A stretch of 64,000 nt of DNA from NCBI RefSeq assembly GCF_004208535.1, contig NZ_SGIS01000001.1, positions 124,001 to 188,000 on the forward strand. The letters are read 5' to 3'. Both the position numbers and the translations under genes were made by a program. The DNA comes from Sphingomonas populi. Its GTDB lineage: Bacteria; Pseudomonadota; Alphaproteobacteria; Sphingomonadales; Sphingomonadaceae. The notes below the pieces were generated by a model. That model was not told where the DNA came from. It ran no database searches and saw nothing but the letters and a program-made list of their open reading frames with translations. Below, piece after piece: positions 1 to 9,549 of the stretch (position 1 is the first letter of the stretch; each line of letters opens with the position of its first letter).

Positions 1-1988
1 TTATACTGGTCGTGGCTGCGGATCGTGGTGAGCAGCAACGCCCCCGCCTCTCCGCTCGCGCCGGCAAGCGGGTGGGTGAGGAAATGCGCTTTGCCGTCGG
101 ACGTATTCCACACCCGGTTCGAAGCGCCCACCGTCAGCCGGAAACCGCCCTTGTGGCGCACGCGCACGTTGAAATCGCGGAAGTCGGGGAACACGGCCTC
201 GATGCCGTCGCGGATGCGGTCGTAATCGGCGACCAGCCCGTCCCAGTCGATCGCCACGCCGGGGAGCGCAGCCTTGGCGATCCCTGCGATGATCGCCGGT
301 TCCGAGCGCAAATCCGGCGCCGCCGGCTTGAGCCGCCCGCGCGAGGCGTGGACCATCGACATCGAATCCTCGACCGTCACCCATTGCGATCCACTCGCCT
401 GCGCATCGTGTTCGGTCCGCCCGAGGCACGGCAGCACGATCGTCTCGCGCGCGGTGAGCAGGCAGGTGCGGTTGAACTTGGTGAGGATGTTGACCGACAA
501 ATCGAGCTTGCGGAACGCGGCAAAGCTCGCCTGCGGATCGGGCATCGCCACCGCCAGATTGCCGCCGAGCGCGATCAGCGCCTTGGCGCGCCCGTCGCGC
601 ATCGCCGCCAGCGCATCGACCGCATTGTGGCCATGCGCGCGCGGCGCCGTGATGCCGAAGCGGGCGTCGAGCCGAGCCAGCATCGCCTCGGACGGGATTT
701 CGGTGATGCCGACGGTGCGGTCGCCCTGCACGTTGGAATGGCCGCGCAGTGGGCAGATGCCGGCGCCCGGTTTGCCGATATTGCCGCGCAGCAACAGCAG
801 ATTGGCGAGCTGCTGCACGTTGGCGGTGCCGTTGGCGTGCTGCGTGATGCCCATGCCGTAGCACAGGATAACGCGCTCGGCCCGCCAATAGGTTTGCGCC
901 ATGCGCTCGATCGCGGCGCGATCGAGGCCAGATCGCGCGACGATCTCATCCCAGCCGGTCGAGTCGATATCGCCGCGTAGCGCATCGAGACCGAGCGTGT
1001 GCTCGACGATGAACGCCCGGTCGAGCAGCCCTGCTCCGCCCGCCGCCAGATCGGCGGCATCGGCTTCGAACAGCGCCTTCATCATGCCCTTGAGCATCGC
1101 GCCGTCACCGCCGACGCGGACCTGATGATATTCCGACGCCAGTTCGGTCGCCTGCGTGCTGAGCATCTCGCTCGGATGCTGGGGCGACTTGAACCGCTCC
1201 AGCCCGCGCTCGCGCAAGGGGTTGGCGACGACGATCGGAACACCGCGCCGCGCCGCCGCGCTCAGCGTCGAGAGCATGCGCGGATGGTTGGTGCCGGGAT
1301 TGTGGCCGATGCAGAAGATCGCGTCGGCGAGGTCGAAATCCTCCAGCGTGACCGTACCCTTGCCGACCCCGATCGATTGCGGCAGCCCAACGCTGGTCGC
1401 CTCGTGGCACATGTTCGAACAATCGGGGAAATTGTTGGTCCCGTAAGCGCGCGCTAACAACTGGAACAGGAACGCCGCCTCGTTCGAGGCGCGGCCCGAG
1501 GTGTAGAATTCCGCCTGATTGGGGTCGCTGAGCGCCTGCAATCCCGCGCCGATCCGCGCGAACGCCTCGTCCCACGCGATCGGCATGAAATGGTCGGTCG
1601 CCGGATCGTAGCGCAACGGGTGGGTGAGGCGACCGGCGTCTTCGAGCGCATGATCGCTCCAGCCGAACAATTCGGTCGCGCTGTGGCGCGCGAAGAAATC
1701 GGGATCGACTCGCTTGGCGGTCGCCTCCCACGTCACTGCTTTCGCACCGTTCTCGCAGAATTCGAACGACGAGGTCTTCTTGGGATCGGGCCAGGCACAG
1801 CCGGGGCAATCGAACCCGTCGGGCTGGTTCATCTGGAGCAGCGCGCGCGTATCGGTGGACGCACCCATCTGGTCACGCACCGCCAGCGCCACCGCCTTCA
1901 ACGCGCCCCAGCCGCCCGCCGGGCCGTCATAATGCTCGACCCCGGCAACCGGCCGCTCGGCCTCGGGCGTATCGCTATAGTCTTGCAC
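1..1988 (-). CDS. FdhF/YdeP-family molybdopterin oxidoreductase, truncated at window edge
   Basis: The reading frame is open from a GTG at 1988 to the left edge, about 662 codons, so the C-terminus lies outside the window. A GAGGA ribosome site sits about six bases before the GTG. The N-terminus has the family's CPGCAWP motif (C61, C64), then [10 protein letters not shown] and [13 protein letters not shown]; the molybdopterin-binding core includes [11 protein letters not shown] and [13 protein letters not shown]. The last residues seen are RSHDQ, which matches the block about 110 residues before the end of the paralogue at 2286. The family resembles formate dehydrogenase H and E. coli YdeP and is predicted to be a cytoplasmic bis-MGD oxidoreductase; its substrate is unknown. 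No fdhD or electron-transfer subunit is adjacent. Confidence 0.9.
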   Translation of the reverse strand, partial: MQDYSDTPEAERPVAGVEHYDGPAGGWGALKAVALAVRDQMGASTDTRALLQMNQPDGFDCPGCAWPDPKKTSSFEFCENGAKAVTWEATAKRVDPDFFARHSATELFGWSDHALEDAGRLTHPLRYDPATDHFMPIAWDEAFARIGAGLQALSDPNQAEFYTSGRASNEAAFLFQLLARAYGTNNFPDCSNMCHEATSVGLPQSIGVGKGTVTLEDFDLADAIFCIGHNPGTNHPRMLSTLSAAARRGVPIVVANPLRERGLERFKSPQHPSEMLSTQATELASEYHQVRVGGDGAMLKGMMKALFEADAADLAAGGAGLLDRAFIVEHTLGLDALRGDIDSTGWDEIVARSGLDRAAIERMAQTYWRAERVILCYGMGITQHANGTANVQQLANLLLLRGNIGKPGAGICPLRGHSNVQGDRTVGITEIPSEAMLARLDARFGITAPRAHGHNAVDALAAMRDGRAKALIALGGNLAVAMPDPQASFAAFRKLDLSVNILTKFNRTCLLTARETIVLPCLGRTEHDAQASGSQWVTVEDSMSMVHASRGRLKPAAPDLRSEPAIIAGIAKAALPGVAIDWDGLVADYDRIRDGIEAVFPDFRDFNVRVRHKGGFRLTVGASNRVWNTSDGKAHFLTHPLAGASGEAGALLLTTIRSHDQY

Positions 1989-2113
1989 GTCGGTTCCTCA
2001 CACTTCGCGGTGCGTTCTGGCCGCTCGACCGCCGGGAATCAAACACACTTGGTATGACGTCGCCTCGGATCGGACTTGGCGCGCGCGGACACGCTCGTTA
2101 TAGGCGGTCGCCT

Positions 2114-2186
2114 GCCCGTATAGCTCAGTTGGTAGAGCGCCACCCTTGTAAAGTGGATGTCCGGGGTTCGATTCCTCGTGCGGGCA
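2114..2186 (+). tRNA. tRNA-Thr (anticodon UGU)
   Basis: A full cloverleaf of 73 bases can be folded by eye. The acceptor stem GCCCGTA pairs with TGCGGGC, the D arm is GCTC/GAGC, and the T arm CGGGG/CCTCG encloses TTCGATT. The anticodon loop CTTGTAA places TGT at 2147-2149, reading ACA threonine codons. The top anticodon-stem pair (C31-A39) is a mismatch. The 3' CCA is not encoded. The gene sits in the gap between two divergent FdhF/YdeP genes. Confidence 0.95.
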
Positions 2187-2285
2187 GGGTTCATCGGTCG
2201 AACGACGGGCTTCGATCAGGAACCCCACGCGATTTCAGGGCGTTGTCCGCTGCAGTAGCAGCGACGGTCGCGAGGGACGCGTTTC

Positions 2286-4559
2286 ATGGAAGAAGACGAG
2301 ACCGTCCATTACGATGGCGCCGAAGGCGGCTGGGGTTCGGTGCGCGGCATCGTCGAGACCGCGCTTCGCGAACGCGCGCGACCGGCGGCGCTCGACGCGC
2401 TGCGGCGGCAGAACAAGGCCGGTGGCTTCATGTGCGTGTCGTGCGCGTGGGGCAAACCCAAGGTGCCGCACACCTTCGAGTTCTGCGAGAACGGCGCCAA
2501 GGCAACGCTGTGGGAACTGACCAGCCGGCGCTGCACGCCCGAGTTCTTCGCCGAACACACCGTGTCGGAACTCAAGACGTGGGCAGACTACGATCTCGAA
2601 CAGACCGGTCGGCTGACCCATCCGCTGCGCTACGATCCCGCGACCGACACATACGTCGCATGCGATTGGGACGAGGCGTTCGCCGCGATCGGCGCGGAAT
2701 TGGAGGCGATCGATCCGGGCGCCGCCGTCTTCTACGCCTCCGGCCGGGCCAGCCTCGAAACGAGCTATCTCTACGCCCTGTTCGCGCGGCTGTACGGCCA
2801 CAACAACCTGCCCGACAGTTCCAACATGTGCCACGAAACCACGTCGGTCGCGTTGAAAGACGTGACCGGGTCACCGGTCGGCACCTGCGTGCTCGCAGAC
2901 TTCGAATTGTGCGACGCGATCTTCTTCTTCGGGCAGAACCCCGGCACCAACTCCCCGCGCCTGCTTCACCCCTTGCAGGAGGCGGTCAAGCGCGGTTGCA
3001 AGATCGTCACCTTCAACCCGATCCGCGAGAAGGGGCTGGAGGTCTTCAAGAACCCGCAAAGCGCCAAGGAGATGCTGACTCCCGCCGAGACGAAGATCTC
3101 GACGCTCTATCTGCAAGTGAAGACCGGCGGCGATATCGCCGCGATCACCGGCATGATGAAGCATGTGCTCGCCAAGGAAGCGGAGCTGTGGGCGGCCGAG
3201 AAGCGCCATGTCCTCGACGTGGACTTCATCGCGCAGCACACCGATGGCTTCGACGCGGTAAAGGCGCATGTCGAGGCGACCGACTGGTCGGCGATCGAGG
3301 CGGAGAGCGGCCTCGCGCGTGCCGACATCGAGGCAGCGGCGGACATCTATATCGGCGCCAAGCGATCGATCGCGATGTACGGCATGGGGCTGACCCAGCA
3401 CGTCCACGGCAGCGACAACATCAAGCAGCTCGTCAATCTGTTCCTGATGAAGGGCAATATCGGGCGTGACGGAACCGGCGTGTCACCGGTCCGGGGGCAT
3501 TCCAACGTGCAGGGCCAGCGTACCGTCGGCATCTCCGAGAAGCCTGAACTGGTGCCGCTCGACAAGCTCGCCGAGCAATACGGCTTCGAGCCACCGCGCG
3601 AGACGGGTCTCACCACCGTTCACGTCTGTGAAAAGATCATCTCGGGCGAGGTGAAGGCGTTCCTCGGTCTTGGTGGCAATTTCATCCGCGCGATCCCCGA
3701 GCGCGCGATCATGGAAACCGCATGGACCAAGCTGCGACTGACGGTCCAGATCGCCACCAAACTCAATCGCAGCCACCTCATCAACGGCGAGGTGGCGTAT
3801 CTGCTGCCGTGCCTCGGCCGATCGGAAGAGGATATGCAGGCGAGCGGCCCGCAGGCGGTGACGATGGAGGACAGCCTGTCCTGCATCCACGGCTCGATCG
3901 GCAAGGCGAAACCGACGTCGAGTGAGCTGAAGTCAGAACTCGCGATCGTCGCCGGCATCGCGAAGGCGACGCTGCCACCCAATCCCAAAGTGCCGTGGGA
4001 TGCATGGGTCGGCGATTACGCCAAGGTCCGCGATGCGATCGAGGAAACCTATCCCGAGCAATTCCACGATTTCAACCGGCGCGTCTTCACGCCCGGCGGG
4101 TTCTATCGCGGCAATTCGGCGCGCGAACGCGTCTGGAAAACCAAGAGCGGCAAGGCCGATTTCACCGTGCCGAAGAAGCTCAATTCCTGGGGTATCGAAG
4201 ACAAAGCGGGCCGCTGGCGGCTGATGACACTGCGATCGAACGACCAGTTCAACACCACCATCTACGGCTATTCCGACCGCCTGCGGGGGATAGAAGGCAC
4301 GCGCGACGTCCTGTTGATGAACCCCGACGACATCGCGGCGGCGGGGCTGACCGAAGGTCAGATCGTCGGTCTCGCGAGCGACGCGGACGATGGGGTCGAT
4401 CGGCAGGTCGGCGGGCTGAAGGTCACCAGCTTCTTGCTGCCGCGCGGATGCCTCGGGGCCTATTACCCCGAAATGAACCCGCTGGTGCCGCTGTCCTGGC
4501 ACGACGAGGAATCGAAGACGCCGGCGGGTAAGAGCGTGCCGGTTCGGATCGTCGCATAA
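2286..4559 (+). CDS. FdhF/YdeP-family molybdopterin oxidoreductase
   Basis: The 757-residue product is full length for the family. It carries the N-terminal CVSCAWG motif (C50, C53), the block [27 protein letters not shown], and the molybdopterin-domain signatures GMGLTQHVHGSDN and [13 protein letters not shown]; the C-terminal domain contains TLRSNDQFNTTIYGYSDR, typical of the MGD-binding lid. The ATG at 2286 is preceded by a GAGGGA ribosome site. It is a clear paralogue of the gene at 1-1988 and is transcribed away from it. The product is probably cytoplasmic, with no Tat signal, and the substrate cannot be deduced. YdeP in E. coli is linked to acid resistance, but that role should not be transferred without data. 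Confidence 0.92.
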   Translation: MEEDETVHYDGAEGGWGSVRGIVETALRERARPAALDALRRQNKAGGFMCVSCAWGKPKVPHTFEFCENGAKATLWELTSRRCTPEFFAEHTVSELKTWADYDLEQTGRLTHPLRYDPATDTYVACDWDEAFAAIGAELEAIDPGAAVFYASGRASLETSYLYALFARLYGHNNLPDSSNMCHETTSVALKDVTGSPVGTCVLADFELCDAIFFFGQNPGTNSPRLLHPLQEAVKRGCKIVTFNPIREKGLEVFKNPQSAKEMLTPAETKISTLYLQVKTGGDIAAITGMMKHVLAKEAELWAAEKRHVLDVDFIAQHTDGFDAVKAHVEATDWSAIEAESGLARADIEAAADIYIGAKRSIAMYGMGLTQHVHGSDNIKQLVNLFLMKGNIGRDGTGVSPVRGHSNVQGQRTVGISEKPELVPLDKLAEQYGFEPPRETGLTTVHVCEKIISGEVKAFLGLGGNFIRAIPERAIMETAWTKLRLTVQIATKLNRSHLINGEVAYLLPCLGRSEEDMQASGPQAVTMEDSLSCIHGSIGKAKPTSSELKSELAIVAGIAKATLPPNPKVPWDAWVGDYAKVRDAIEETYPEQFHDFNRRVFTPGGFYRGNSARERVWKTKSGKADFTVPKKLNSWGIEDKAGRWRLMTLRSNDQFNTTIYGYSDRLRGIEGTRDVLLMNPDDIAAAGLTEGQIVGLASDADDGVDRQVGGLKVTSFLLPRGCLGAYYPEMNPLVPLSWHDEESKTPAGKSVPVRIVA

Positions 4560-4601
4560 GGTGATCGGACGGCCCGCCGGGTCAGGCAGGCCGTCGCTTT
4601 G

Positions 4602-4913
4602 CTACCCGCAGGGAGCCTGCACCACCTTGCCGGCCGGATCGATGGCGAGCGTGATGCGCTCGACGCGGAAATCGTGTGTGACCATGTCGCCCGGCGCGAT
4701 TCGCCGGATCGTGCTTGCGCCGGTGCGCTGCTTCACTTGCGCATCATCCGGCGCGGCGTGGCCGACGAGCTTCGACGCCGCTTCGGGCTGGCATTGGTGG
4801 GGCGCGGGTGTGGTGTCATGTGCCGCCGGCGCGGTGGGGGTTTCATGTGTGGTGGGCGCACATGCCACGAGCAGCGCCGAGGCGGTTACGAGCGTGAAAG
4901 CCGTGCTTTTCAT
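4602..4913 (-). CDS. I78-family peptidase inhibitor-like lipoprotein
   Basis: The 103-residue product starts with a lipoprotein signal whose lipobox is LVAC (C18), followed by a Pro/Thr/Ala-rich linker. The C-terminal 60 residues begin CQPEAASKLVGH and contain RIAPGDMVTHDFRVERI, which matches the compact fold of the I78 (potato-inhibitor-like) family, known to inhibit serine proteases. A periplasmic or outer-membrane-anchored inhibitor is therefore likely. Its ATG overlaps the TGA of the upstream lipoprotein gene (ATGA), so the two are translationally coupled. The protease target is unknown. Confidence 0.85.
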   Translation of the reverse strand: MKSTAFTLVTASALLVACAPTTHETPTAPAAHDTTPAPHQCQPEAASKLVGHAAPDDAQVKQRTGASTIRRIAPGDMVTHDFRVERITLAIDPAGKVVQAPCG

Positions 4914-5422
4914 CCGCGTAAAACTCCCGGCCTAGTGGTCTGGCGCATCCAGTCTTCAATGCCGAGCCGCTGCGGCAGCGCGCGCAGCACGACATCGAGA
5001 TCACGCCCTGCGCCCTCACGGCAACCGCCGCGATGAGTCGCCACCGTCTGCTGGCCCGTCGCGCCCGTCCAGGTGATCGTATAGGTCGCCATGTCGGTTA
5101 TCGCGACGGTGCAGGGGACCGCCGCATTACTGCCGTCGGCGGGCCGGAACGGTGCGAGATCGGCCTCCAGCGCACGATAGACCTCCGGCGTCGCGCGGCG
5201 CTCGCGCGTGCCGAGCACGGCGGTATGGCGCTCACCCGTGAAGGCGACCGTGCCGTCAGCCGCGATCTTGACGTCATAGACCGGGCAGAAGCCGAAGCAC
5301 GGCCCTACCGAAATCGCGATCGATGTCGCCGCGCCGGTGGCGGGCGCCGGCCCGGCACCGGGCGCGACCGTCGCGCACGCGCCGAGCGCGAATAGCCCAC
5401 CGCATGCGACCGCGACCTTCAT
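4910..5422 (-). CDS. DUF6438-like lipoprotein
   Basis: The product is 170 residues from the ATG at 5422; a longer in-frame extension upstream lacks a signal peptide and was not used. The N-terminus has a lipobox LGAC with the lipidated cysteine at 16. The body has GPCFGFCPVYDVKIAADGTV, the recognisable opening of DUF6438-type domains, with paired cysteines that may form a disulfide in the periplasm. It begins 8 bases after the stop of the exported-protein gene at 5431 and overlaps the I78-like gene by four bases, so all three are probably one operon. The function is unknown. Confidence 0.78.
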   Translation of the reverse strand: MKVAVACGGLFALGACATVAPGAGPAPATGAATSIAISVGPCFGFCPVYDVKIAADGTVAFTGERHTAVLGTRERRATPEVYRALEADLAPFRPADGSNAAVPCTVAITDMATYTITWTGATGQQTVATHRGGCREGAGRDLDVVLRALPQRLGIEDWMRQTTRPGVLRG

Positions 5423-5430
5423 CACCGCCC

Positions 5431-5868
5431 TCACTTCGCCGCTCCCCGCAGGCCAGCCGGCAGCATATAGGCCGGGCAATAACGATAGGTCGTGCCCGGC
5501 CCGCGCGTCTGGATCGTGAAGGTCAAAGCGTCCCGAACGGTGACGGTCTGGCGCTCGCTGACGCGCGGCGCCGGTCCGGCTCCGGCATCGATGCACGACT
5601 GGCTGACCGAATAGCGATCCCCCTTGCGCGCGAGCACGCGCACGCGGCAGGCCCGCGAGTGCGCGTCGCTGATGCCGCGCCCGTCGTACTGCCGGATCGC
5701 CGCGTTCGGAGCGGTTTCGCAGGCTACGCCCTTCTGGACGTAGATGCCCGGCTTGAGCCGATACACCCCGCCCGGCTTGGGCGAGCGATCGACACTCGCC
5801 ACAGCAGGCGCGCCGCCCGCGATCACGACGAGCGCAAGGCTCGCAAACAATCCGATTCGAAGCAGCAT
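5431..5868 (-). CDS. exported protein of unknown function
   Basis: The 145-residue product has a clear Sec signal peptide (hydrophobic stretch at about 5-22, cleavage probably after AVA). The mature part has several cysteines (CETAP, ACRVRV, SCIDAG, YRYCPAY) spaced as if for periplasmic disulfides. I do not recognise the domain. It is the first gene of a three-gene leftward operon of exported proteins, ahead of the DUF6438-like and I78-like lipoproteins. The upstream gap to ntrC is about 86 bases and could hold the operon promoter. Confidence 0.7.
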   Translation of the reverse strand: MLLRIGLFASLALVVIAGGAPAVASVDRSPKPGGVYRLKPGIYVQKGVACETAPNAAIRQYDGRGISDAHSRACRVRVLARKGDRYSVSQSCIDAGAGPAPRVSERQTVTVRDALTFTIQTRGPGTTYRYCPAYMLPAGLRGAAK

Positions 5869-5954
5869 GTCGGTCTCCCGGTAGGTTCGGATCGGCTATA
5901 TCGCGCCGAGTCTGAACGTAGACGGAGCCGATCGCCCGATCCCTTGAACCCTCG

Positions 5955-7373
5955 TCAGCCGATGCCGAGCGTGTCGAGCCGCTTGCGTAAGGTGTTGCGG
6001 TTGATACCGAGCGCGCGCGCGGCGCGAAGCTGGTTGTTGCCGTGGCGCTCCAGCAGCGCCTCGATCAGCGGGCGTTCGACCTCGCCGATGATGCGATCGT
6101 ACAGCGATCCATCGTCCAGCGCGGCTGGCTCCTCGATCGCCAGCCGCTCCAGCCGCGCCCGGATCGCAGCGGCGATGCCGGGATCGACTTCCGCCGGCGG
6201 ATTGGCCGAATAGGAGCCGCCGAGCAGCACGCGGACCTCGCCCGCACCGATCATGTCGTCGCGGCTGAGCACCGCCATGCGGCGCATCATATTCTCCAGC
6301 TCGCGCACATTGCCGGGCCAGTCATGGCTTTCCAGCACGGCGATCGCCTGCGGGTCGAGCTGCTTGCGCGGTAACCCGCTTTCGGCGGCGCGGTCGAGGA
6401 AATGGCGCGCGAGCAAGGCGATGTCCTGCCGGCGCGCGCGCAGGGCCGGCAGCGTCACCGGCACGACGTTGAGCCGGTAGAACAGATCCTCGCGGAACTG
6501 CCCGTTCGACACCAGCACGGCGAGATCACGGTTTGTCGCCGCGACGATGCGAACATCGGCGCGGATCGTGCGCGCGCCGCCAACCGTGGTGAACTCGCCC
6601 GATTGCAGCACGCGCAGTAACCGCGTCTGCGCCTCCATCGGCATGTCGCCGATTTCGTCGAGGAACAAGGTGCCCCCCGCCGCCTGCTCGAACCGACCGG
6701 CCGAACGCGCCTGCGCGCCGGTGAACGCGCCGCGTTCGTGCCCGAACAATTCCGCCTCGATCAGTTCGCGCGGGATCGCCGCCATGTTGATCGCGAGGAA
6801 CGGTGAGCGGCGGCGCGGCCCGAGATCGTGGATCGCGCGGGCGACCAATTCCTTGCCCGTCCCCGATTCGCCGGAAATCAACACGGTAAGATCGTTAGAC
6901 ACGACGCGCGCGATCACGCGGTACACGTCCTGCATCGCCGGCGAGCGGCCGATCAGCGGCAGCGCGCGGTCTTCCTCGCCGATCGGCTCGGCCACACCGC
7001 CCGAGCCACGCGCCAGCGCGCTCTGCACGGCGGCAGCGAGCGTATCGAGATCGAACGGCTTGGGCAGATAATCGAACGCGCCGACCTCGGTCGAGCGCAC
7101 TGCGGTCGTGAGCGTGTTCTGCGCCGACAGCACGATCACCGGCAGGCCGGGATGCTCTCCGACCAGCCGCTGGACCATGTCGAGACCGTTGCCATCGGGC
7201 AGCACCACATCGGTGATGAGCACGTCGGGCAGACCCGCCGCCAGCCGCATCTCGGCCTCGGCGAGCGTGGCGGCGGTGGTGAGCCGGTGGCCGTCGCGTT
7301 GTAGCGCCTGCACGATCACGGTGCGGATCGCTCCGTCATCATCGACGACGAGGATGTTGCCGGCTCTGGTCAA
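5955..7373 (-). CDS. ntrC: nitrogen regulation response regulator NtrC
   Basis: The 472-residue product has the classic three-domain layout. The receiver domain (about 5-120) has the acidic pair in VVDDD and phosphoacceptor D55 (DVLITD). The sigma-54 AAA+ domain (about 140-370) has Walker A GESGTGKE (168-175) and the sigma-54-contact loop GAFTGA (215-220). A Fis-type helix-turn-helix (LRAARALGINRNTLRKRL) lies at the C-terminus. The start overlaps the ntrB stop by four bases, so expression is coupled. With NtrB it should activate sigma-54 promoters for nitrogen assimilation. ntrYX, which often follows in alphaproteobacteria, is not here. Confidence 0.95.
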   Translation of the reverse strand: MTRAGNILVVDDDGAIRTVIVQALQRDGHRLTTAATLAEAEMRLAAGLPDVLITDVVLPDGNGLDMVQRLVGEHPGLPVIVLSAQNTLTTAVRSTEVGAFDYLPKPFDLDTLAAAVQSALARGSGGVAEPIGEEDRALPLIGRSPAMQDVYRVIARVVSNDLTVLISGESGTGKELVARAIHDLGPRRRSPFLAINMAAIPRELIEAELFGHERGAFTGAQARSAGRFEQAAGGTLFLDEIGDMPMEAQTRLLRVLQSGEFTTVGGARTIRADVRIVAATNRDLAVLVSNGQFREDLFYRLNVVPVTLPALRARRQDIALLARHFLDRAAESGLPRKQLDPQAIAVLESHDWPGNVRELENMMRRMAVLSRDDMIGAGEVRVLLGGSYSANPPAEVDPGIAAAIRARLERLAIEEPAALDDGSLYDRIIGEVERPLIEALLERHGNNQLRAARALGINRNTLRKRLDTLGIG

Positions 7374-8437
7374 GCTGAACCTCTGGGAAGTAGAATACGG
7401 AATACGGTGCTGAGCGGCGAGCCTTCGCGCGCATATTGGACGATGCCGCCCATATCGCGCACCAGTTTGTCGACCAGCGACAGGCCAAGCCCCTGCCCTT
7501 CGGGCTTACCCGATACGAACGGATCGAACAGATGATCGGCAATCTCCTCGGGCGCGCCGGGGCCGTTGTCGATCACGCACACTTCGATCGGCAGCGGCTG
7601 GCGCGGCCGGCCCGGCGACGGACTTACCGCCATGCCGTGCCGATACGCGGTCGAGAGCAGAATGCGCGGGTCGGCAACGGTGGTGAGCGCCTCGCAGCCG
7701 TTCTTGAGCAGGTTGAGCACGACTTGCAGCAGCGCATCGGGATCGACCAGCACTGGCGGCAGCGACGGATCGAACCGTTCCTCGATCGTCACGTTGCGGC
7801 CGAACCCGGCCAACGCGACCCGCCTGGCGTGGTCGAGCAGCGGGTAGATGTTCGACGGCTGAAGGTTGAGCGGTCGGGTGTCGGTGAAATCCTGCATCCG
7901 GTCGATCAGCGCGGCGATGCGATCGACTTCGGTGGTGATGAGCGTGGTAAGCGTCGTGTCGGTCTTCGGCCCGGCGAGCAATTGCGCCGCGCCGCGAATG
8001 CCCGACAGCGGGTTCTTGATCTCATGCGCCAGCATCGCCGCCGCGCCGATCGCCGCGCGCGCCGCCGAGGCGCGATCGACCGAATGCCCCATCCGGCGCG
8101 AGGCGGCGGCGTGGTGCAACGTCACCGTGCGCCAACCGGGCCGATCGGTGACGCGCGCCTCGATATAATCGACCCGCACGCGCCCGCCGCCACGCCGCAG
8201 TTCGATCTCGGTGTCGAACGCCGCGAACAGCCGCTCGTCGCGGTCGCTCGGCGCGCGGGGCGGGACGATCACCGAAGCGAGCGTCTGCCCGCGCATCGCG
8301 CGCTCGGAGAGGTTGAGCAATGTCTCGCACTCGGCGTTGGCGTAAGTGATGCGCGCGTCGGGATCGAGCACGATCACCGCGACCGGCAGCGTCGCGAACA
8401 GTTCGGCGAAGCCCGGCCCCGCAGCTCCCTCGGTCAT
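7370..8437 (-). CDS. ntrB: nitrogen regulation sensor histidine kinase NtrB
   Basis: The 355-residue soluble histidine kinase begins with an N-terminal PAS domain (about 8-110). The H-box AHEIKNPLSG has phosphorylated H138. The HATPase_c domain has the N box LKNGCEAL, the G1 box DNGPG and a GQGLGLSL G2 box. It has no membrane segment, as expected for NtrB, which phosphorylates NtrC under PII control. It lies 12 bases downstream of dusB and overlaps ntrC, the conserved alphaproteobacterial nifR3-ntrBC order. Confidence 0.95.
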   Translation of the reverse strand: MTEGAAGPGFAELFATLPVAVIVLDPDARITYANAECETLLNLSERAMRGQTLASVIVPPRAPSDRDERLFAAFDTEIELRRGGGRVRVDYIEARVTDRPGWRTVTLHHAAASRRMGHSVDRASAARAAIGAAAMLAHEIKNPLSGIRGAAQLLAGPKTDTTLTTLITTEVDRIAALIDRMQDFTDTRPLNLQPSNIYPLLDHARRVALAGFGRNVTIEERFDPSLPPVLVDPDALLQVVLNLLKNGCEALTTVADPRILLSTAYRHGMAVSPSPGRPRQPLPIEVCVIDNGPGAPEEIADHLFDPFVSGKPEGQGLGLSLVDKLVRDMGGIVQYAREGSPLSTVFRILLPRGSA

Positions 8438-8449
8438 GAAGTCATGGGG

Positions 8450-9454
8450 TCACGCCGCCGCGCGGCTGCGCCACGGCGCGTAGAATTCGGCAAGCATCGC
8501 CTTGACCTGGTTCGCATCGGCGATCTGGTTGGTTTTGTTGCGGAATTCGGCCGAACCATGCAGCCCGCGCGTGTACCAGCCGATATGCTTGCGCATCATG
8601 TTGACGCCGGTTTCGTTGCCGTAGTGTTCAAGCATCGCCTCGTAATGCGCGGCGATCAGGCAATATTGTTCGTCGAGCGTCGGATCGGGAACACGCCGGC
8701 CGGAGCGGAACCACTCCATCACCTGACCGAGCAGCCACGGCCGCCCGTAAGACCCGCGCCCGATCATCACGCCGTCCGCGCCGGATTGCTCCAGCGCCGC
8801 CTCGGCGTCCTCGATCGAGCAGATGTCGCCATTGGCGATCACGGGTACGCTGACGGCATCCTTCACGCGGCGGATGAAGCCCCAGTCGGCACTCCCCTTG
8901 TACATCTGGTTGCGGGTGCGGCCGTGGACGGTGATCATCTTCACGCCGAGATCCTCGGCGATGTGGGCCAATTCCGGCGCATTGAGGCTCGAATGGTCCC
9001 AGCCCATCCGCATCTTGAGCGTGACCGGCACGCTCACCGCATCGGCCACACCCTTGATGATCGCGGCGGCATTGACGAGATCGCGCATCAGCGCCGATCC
9101 GGCATCGCCGTTGGTCACCTTGCGCACCGGGCAACCCATGTTGATGTCGATGATCGCCGCGCCACGATCTTCCGAGAGCTTCGCCGCCTCGCCCATCTCA
9201 TAGGGCGTGCAGCCGACGAGTTGCATCGAGACCGGGTCTTCGATCGGGTGCCACGCCGCTTTCTGGAGCGACTGGCGCGTCTCACGGATCGCCGCCTGGC
9301 TCGCCACCATCTCGGTGACGTTGAGGCCCGATCCGTAACGGCGCACGATCGTGCGGAACGGCATGTCCGAGACGCCGGTCATCGGCGCCAGGATCACCGG
9401 CTGGTCGATCGTCACGGGGCCGATCTGAATGGGAGCGAGGGTGCGCGGGGTCAC
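8450..9454 (-). CDS. dusB: tRNA-dihydrouridine synthase DusB
   Basis: The 334-residue TIM-barrel flavoenzyme reduces uridine to dihydrouridine in the D loop of tRNAs, using FMN and NADPH. The start [15 protein letters not shown], the catalytic cysteine C108 in [11 protein letters not shown], and the FMN-binding stretches [11 protein letters not shown] and VIANGDI are all visible. As nifR3 it is the usual first gene of the ntrBC operon. It is divergent from ispDF across a gap of about 95 bases that probably carries both promoters. Confidence 0.95.
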   Translation of the reverse strand: MTPRTLAPIQIGPVTIDQPVILAPMTGVSDMPFRTIVRRYGSGLNVTEMVASQAAIRETRQSLQKAAWHPIEDPVSMQLVGCTPYEMGEAAKLSEDRGAAIIDINMGCPVRKVTNGDAGSALMRDLVNAAAIIKGVADAVSVPVTLKMRMGWDHSSLNAPELAHIAEDLGVKMITVHGRTRNQMYKGSADWGFIRRVKDAVSVPVIANGDICSIEDAEAALEQSGADGVMIGRGSYGRPWLLGQVMEWFRSGRRVPDPTLDEQYCLIAAHYEAMLEHYGNETGVNMMRKHIGWYTRGLHGSAEFRNKTNQIADANQVKAMLAEFYAPWRSRAAA

Positions 9455-9549
9455 TAAAGGTCTGCCTGAAAAACAGGCAGCCTATAGGCGAGTGCGCCGC
9501 ATGCGGCAAGGCTGGCGGGCGGGTGCGGCATGGGCTAGGCGCTGCGACC

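Noticed and set aside
1989..2285. Genomic island or prophage at tRNA-Thr
   Set aside because: No integrase, no direct repeat of the tRNA end, and no composition change near the tRNA.
7436..9457. A long plus-strand frame over ntrB and dusB
   Set aside because: Composition and lack of domains mark it as an antisense shadow of two recognised genes.
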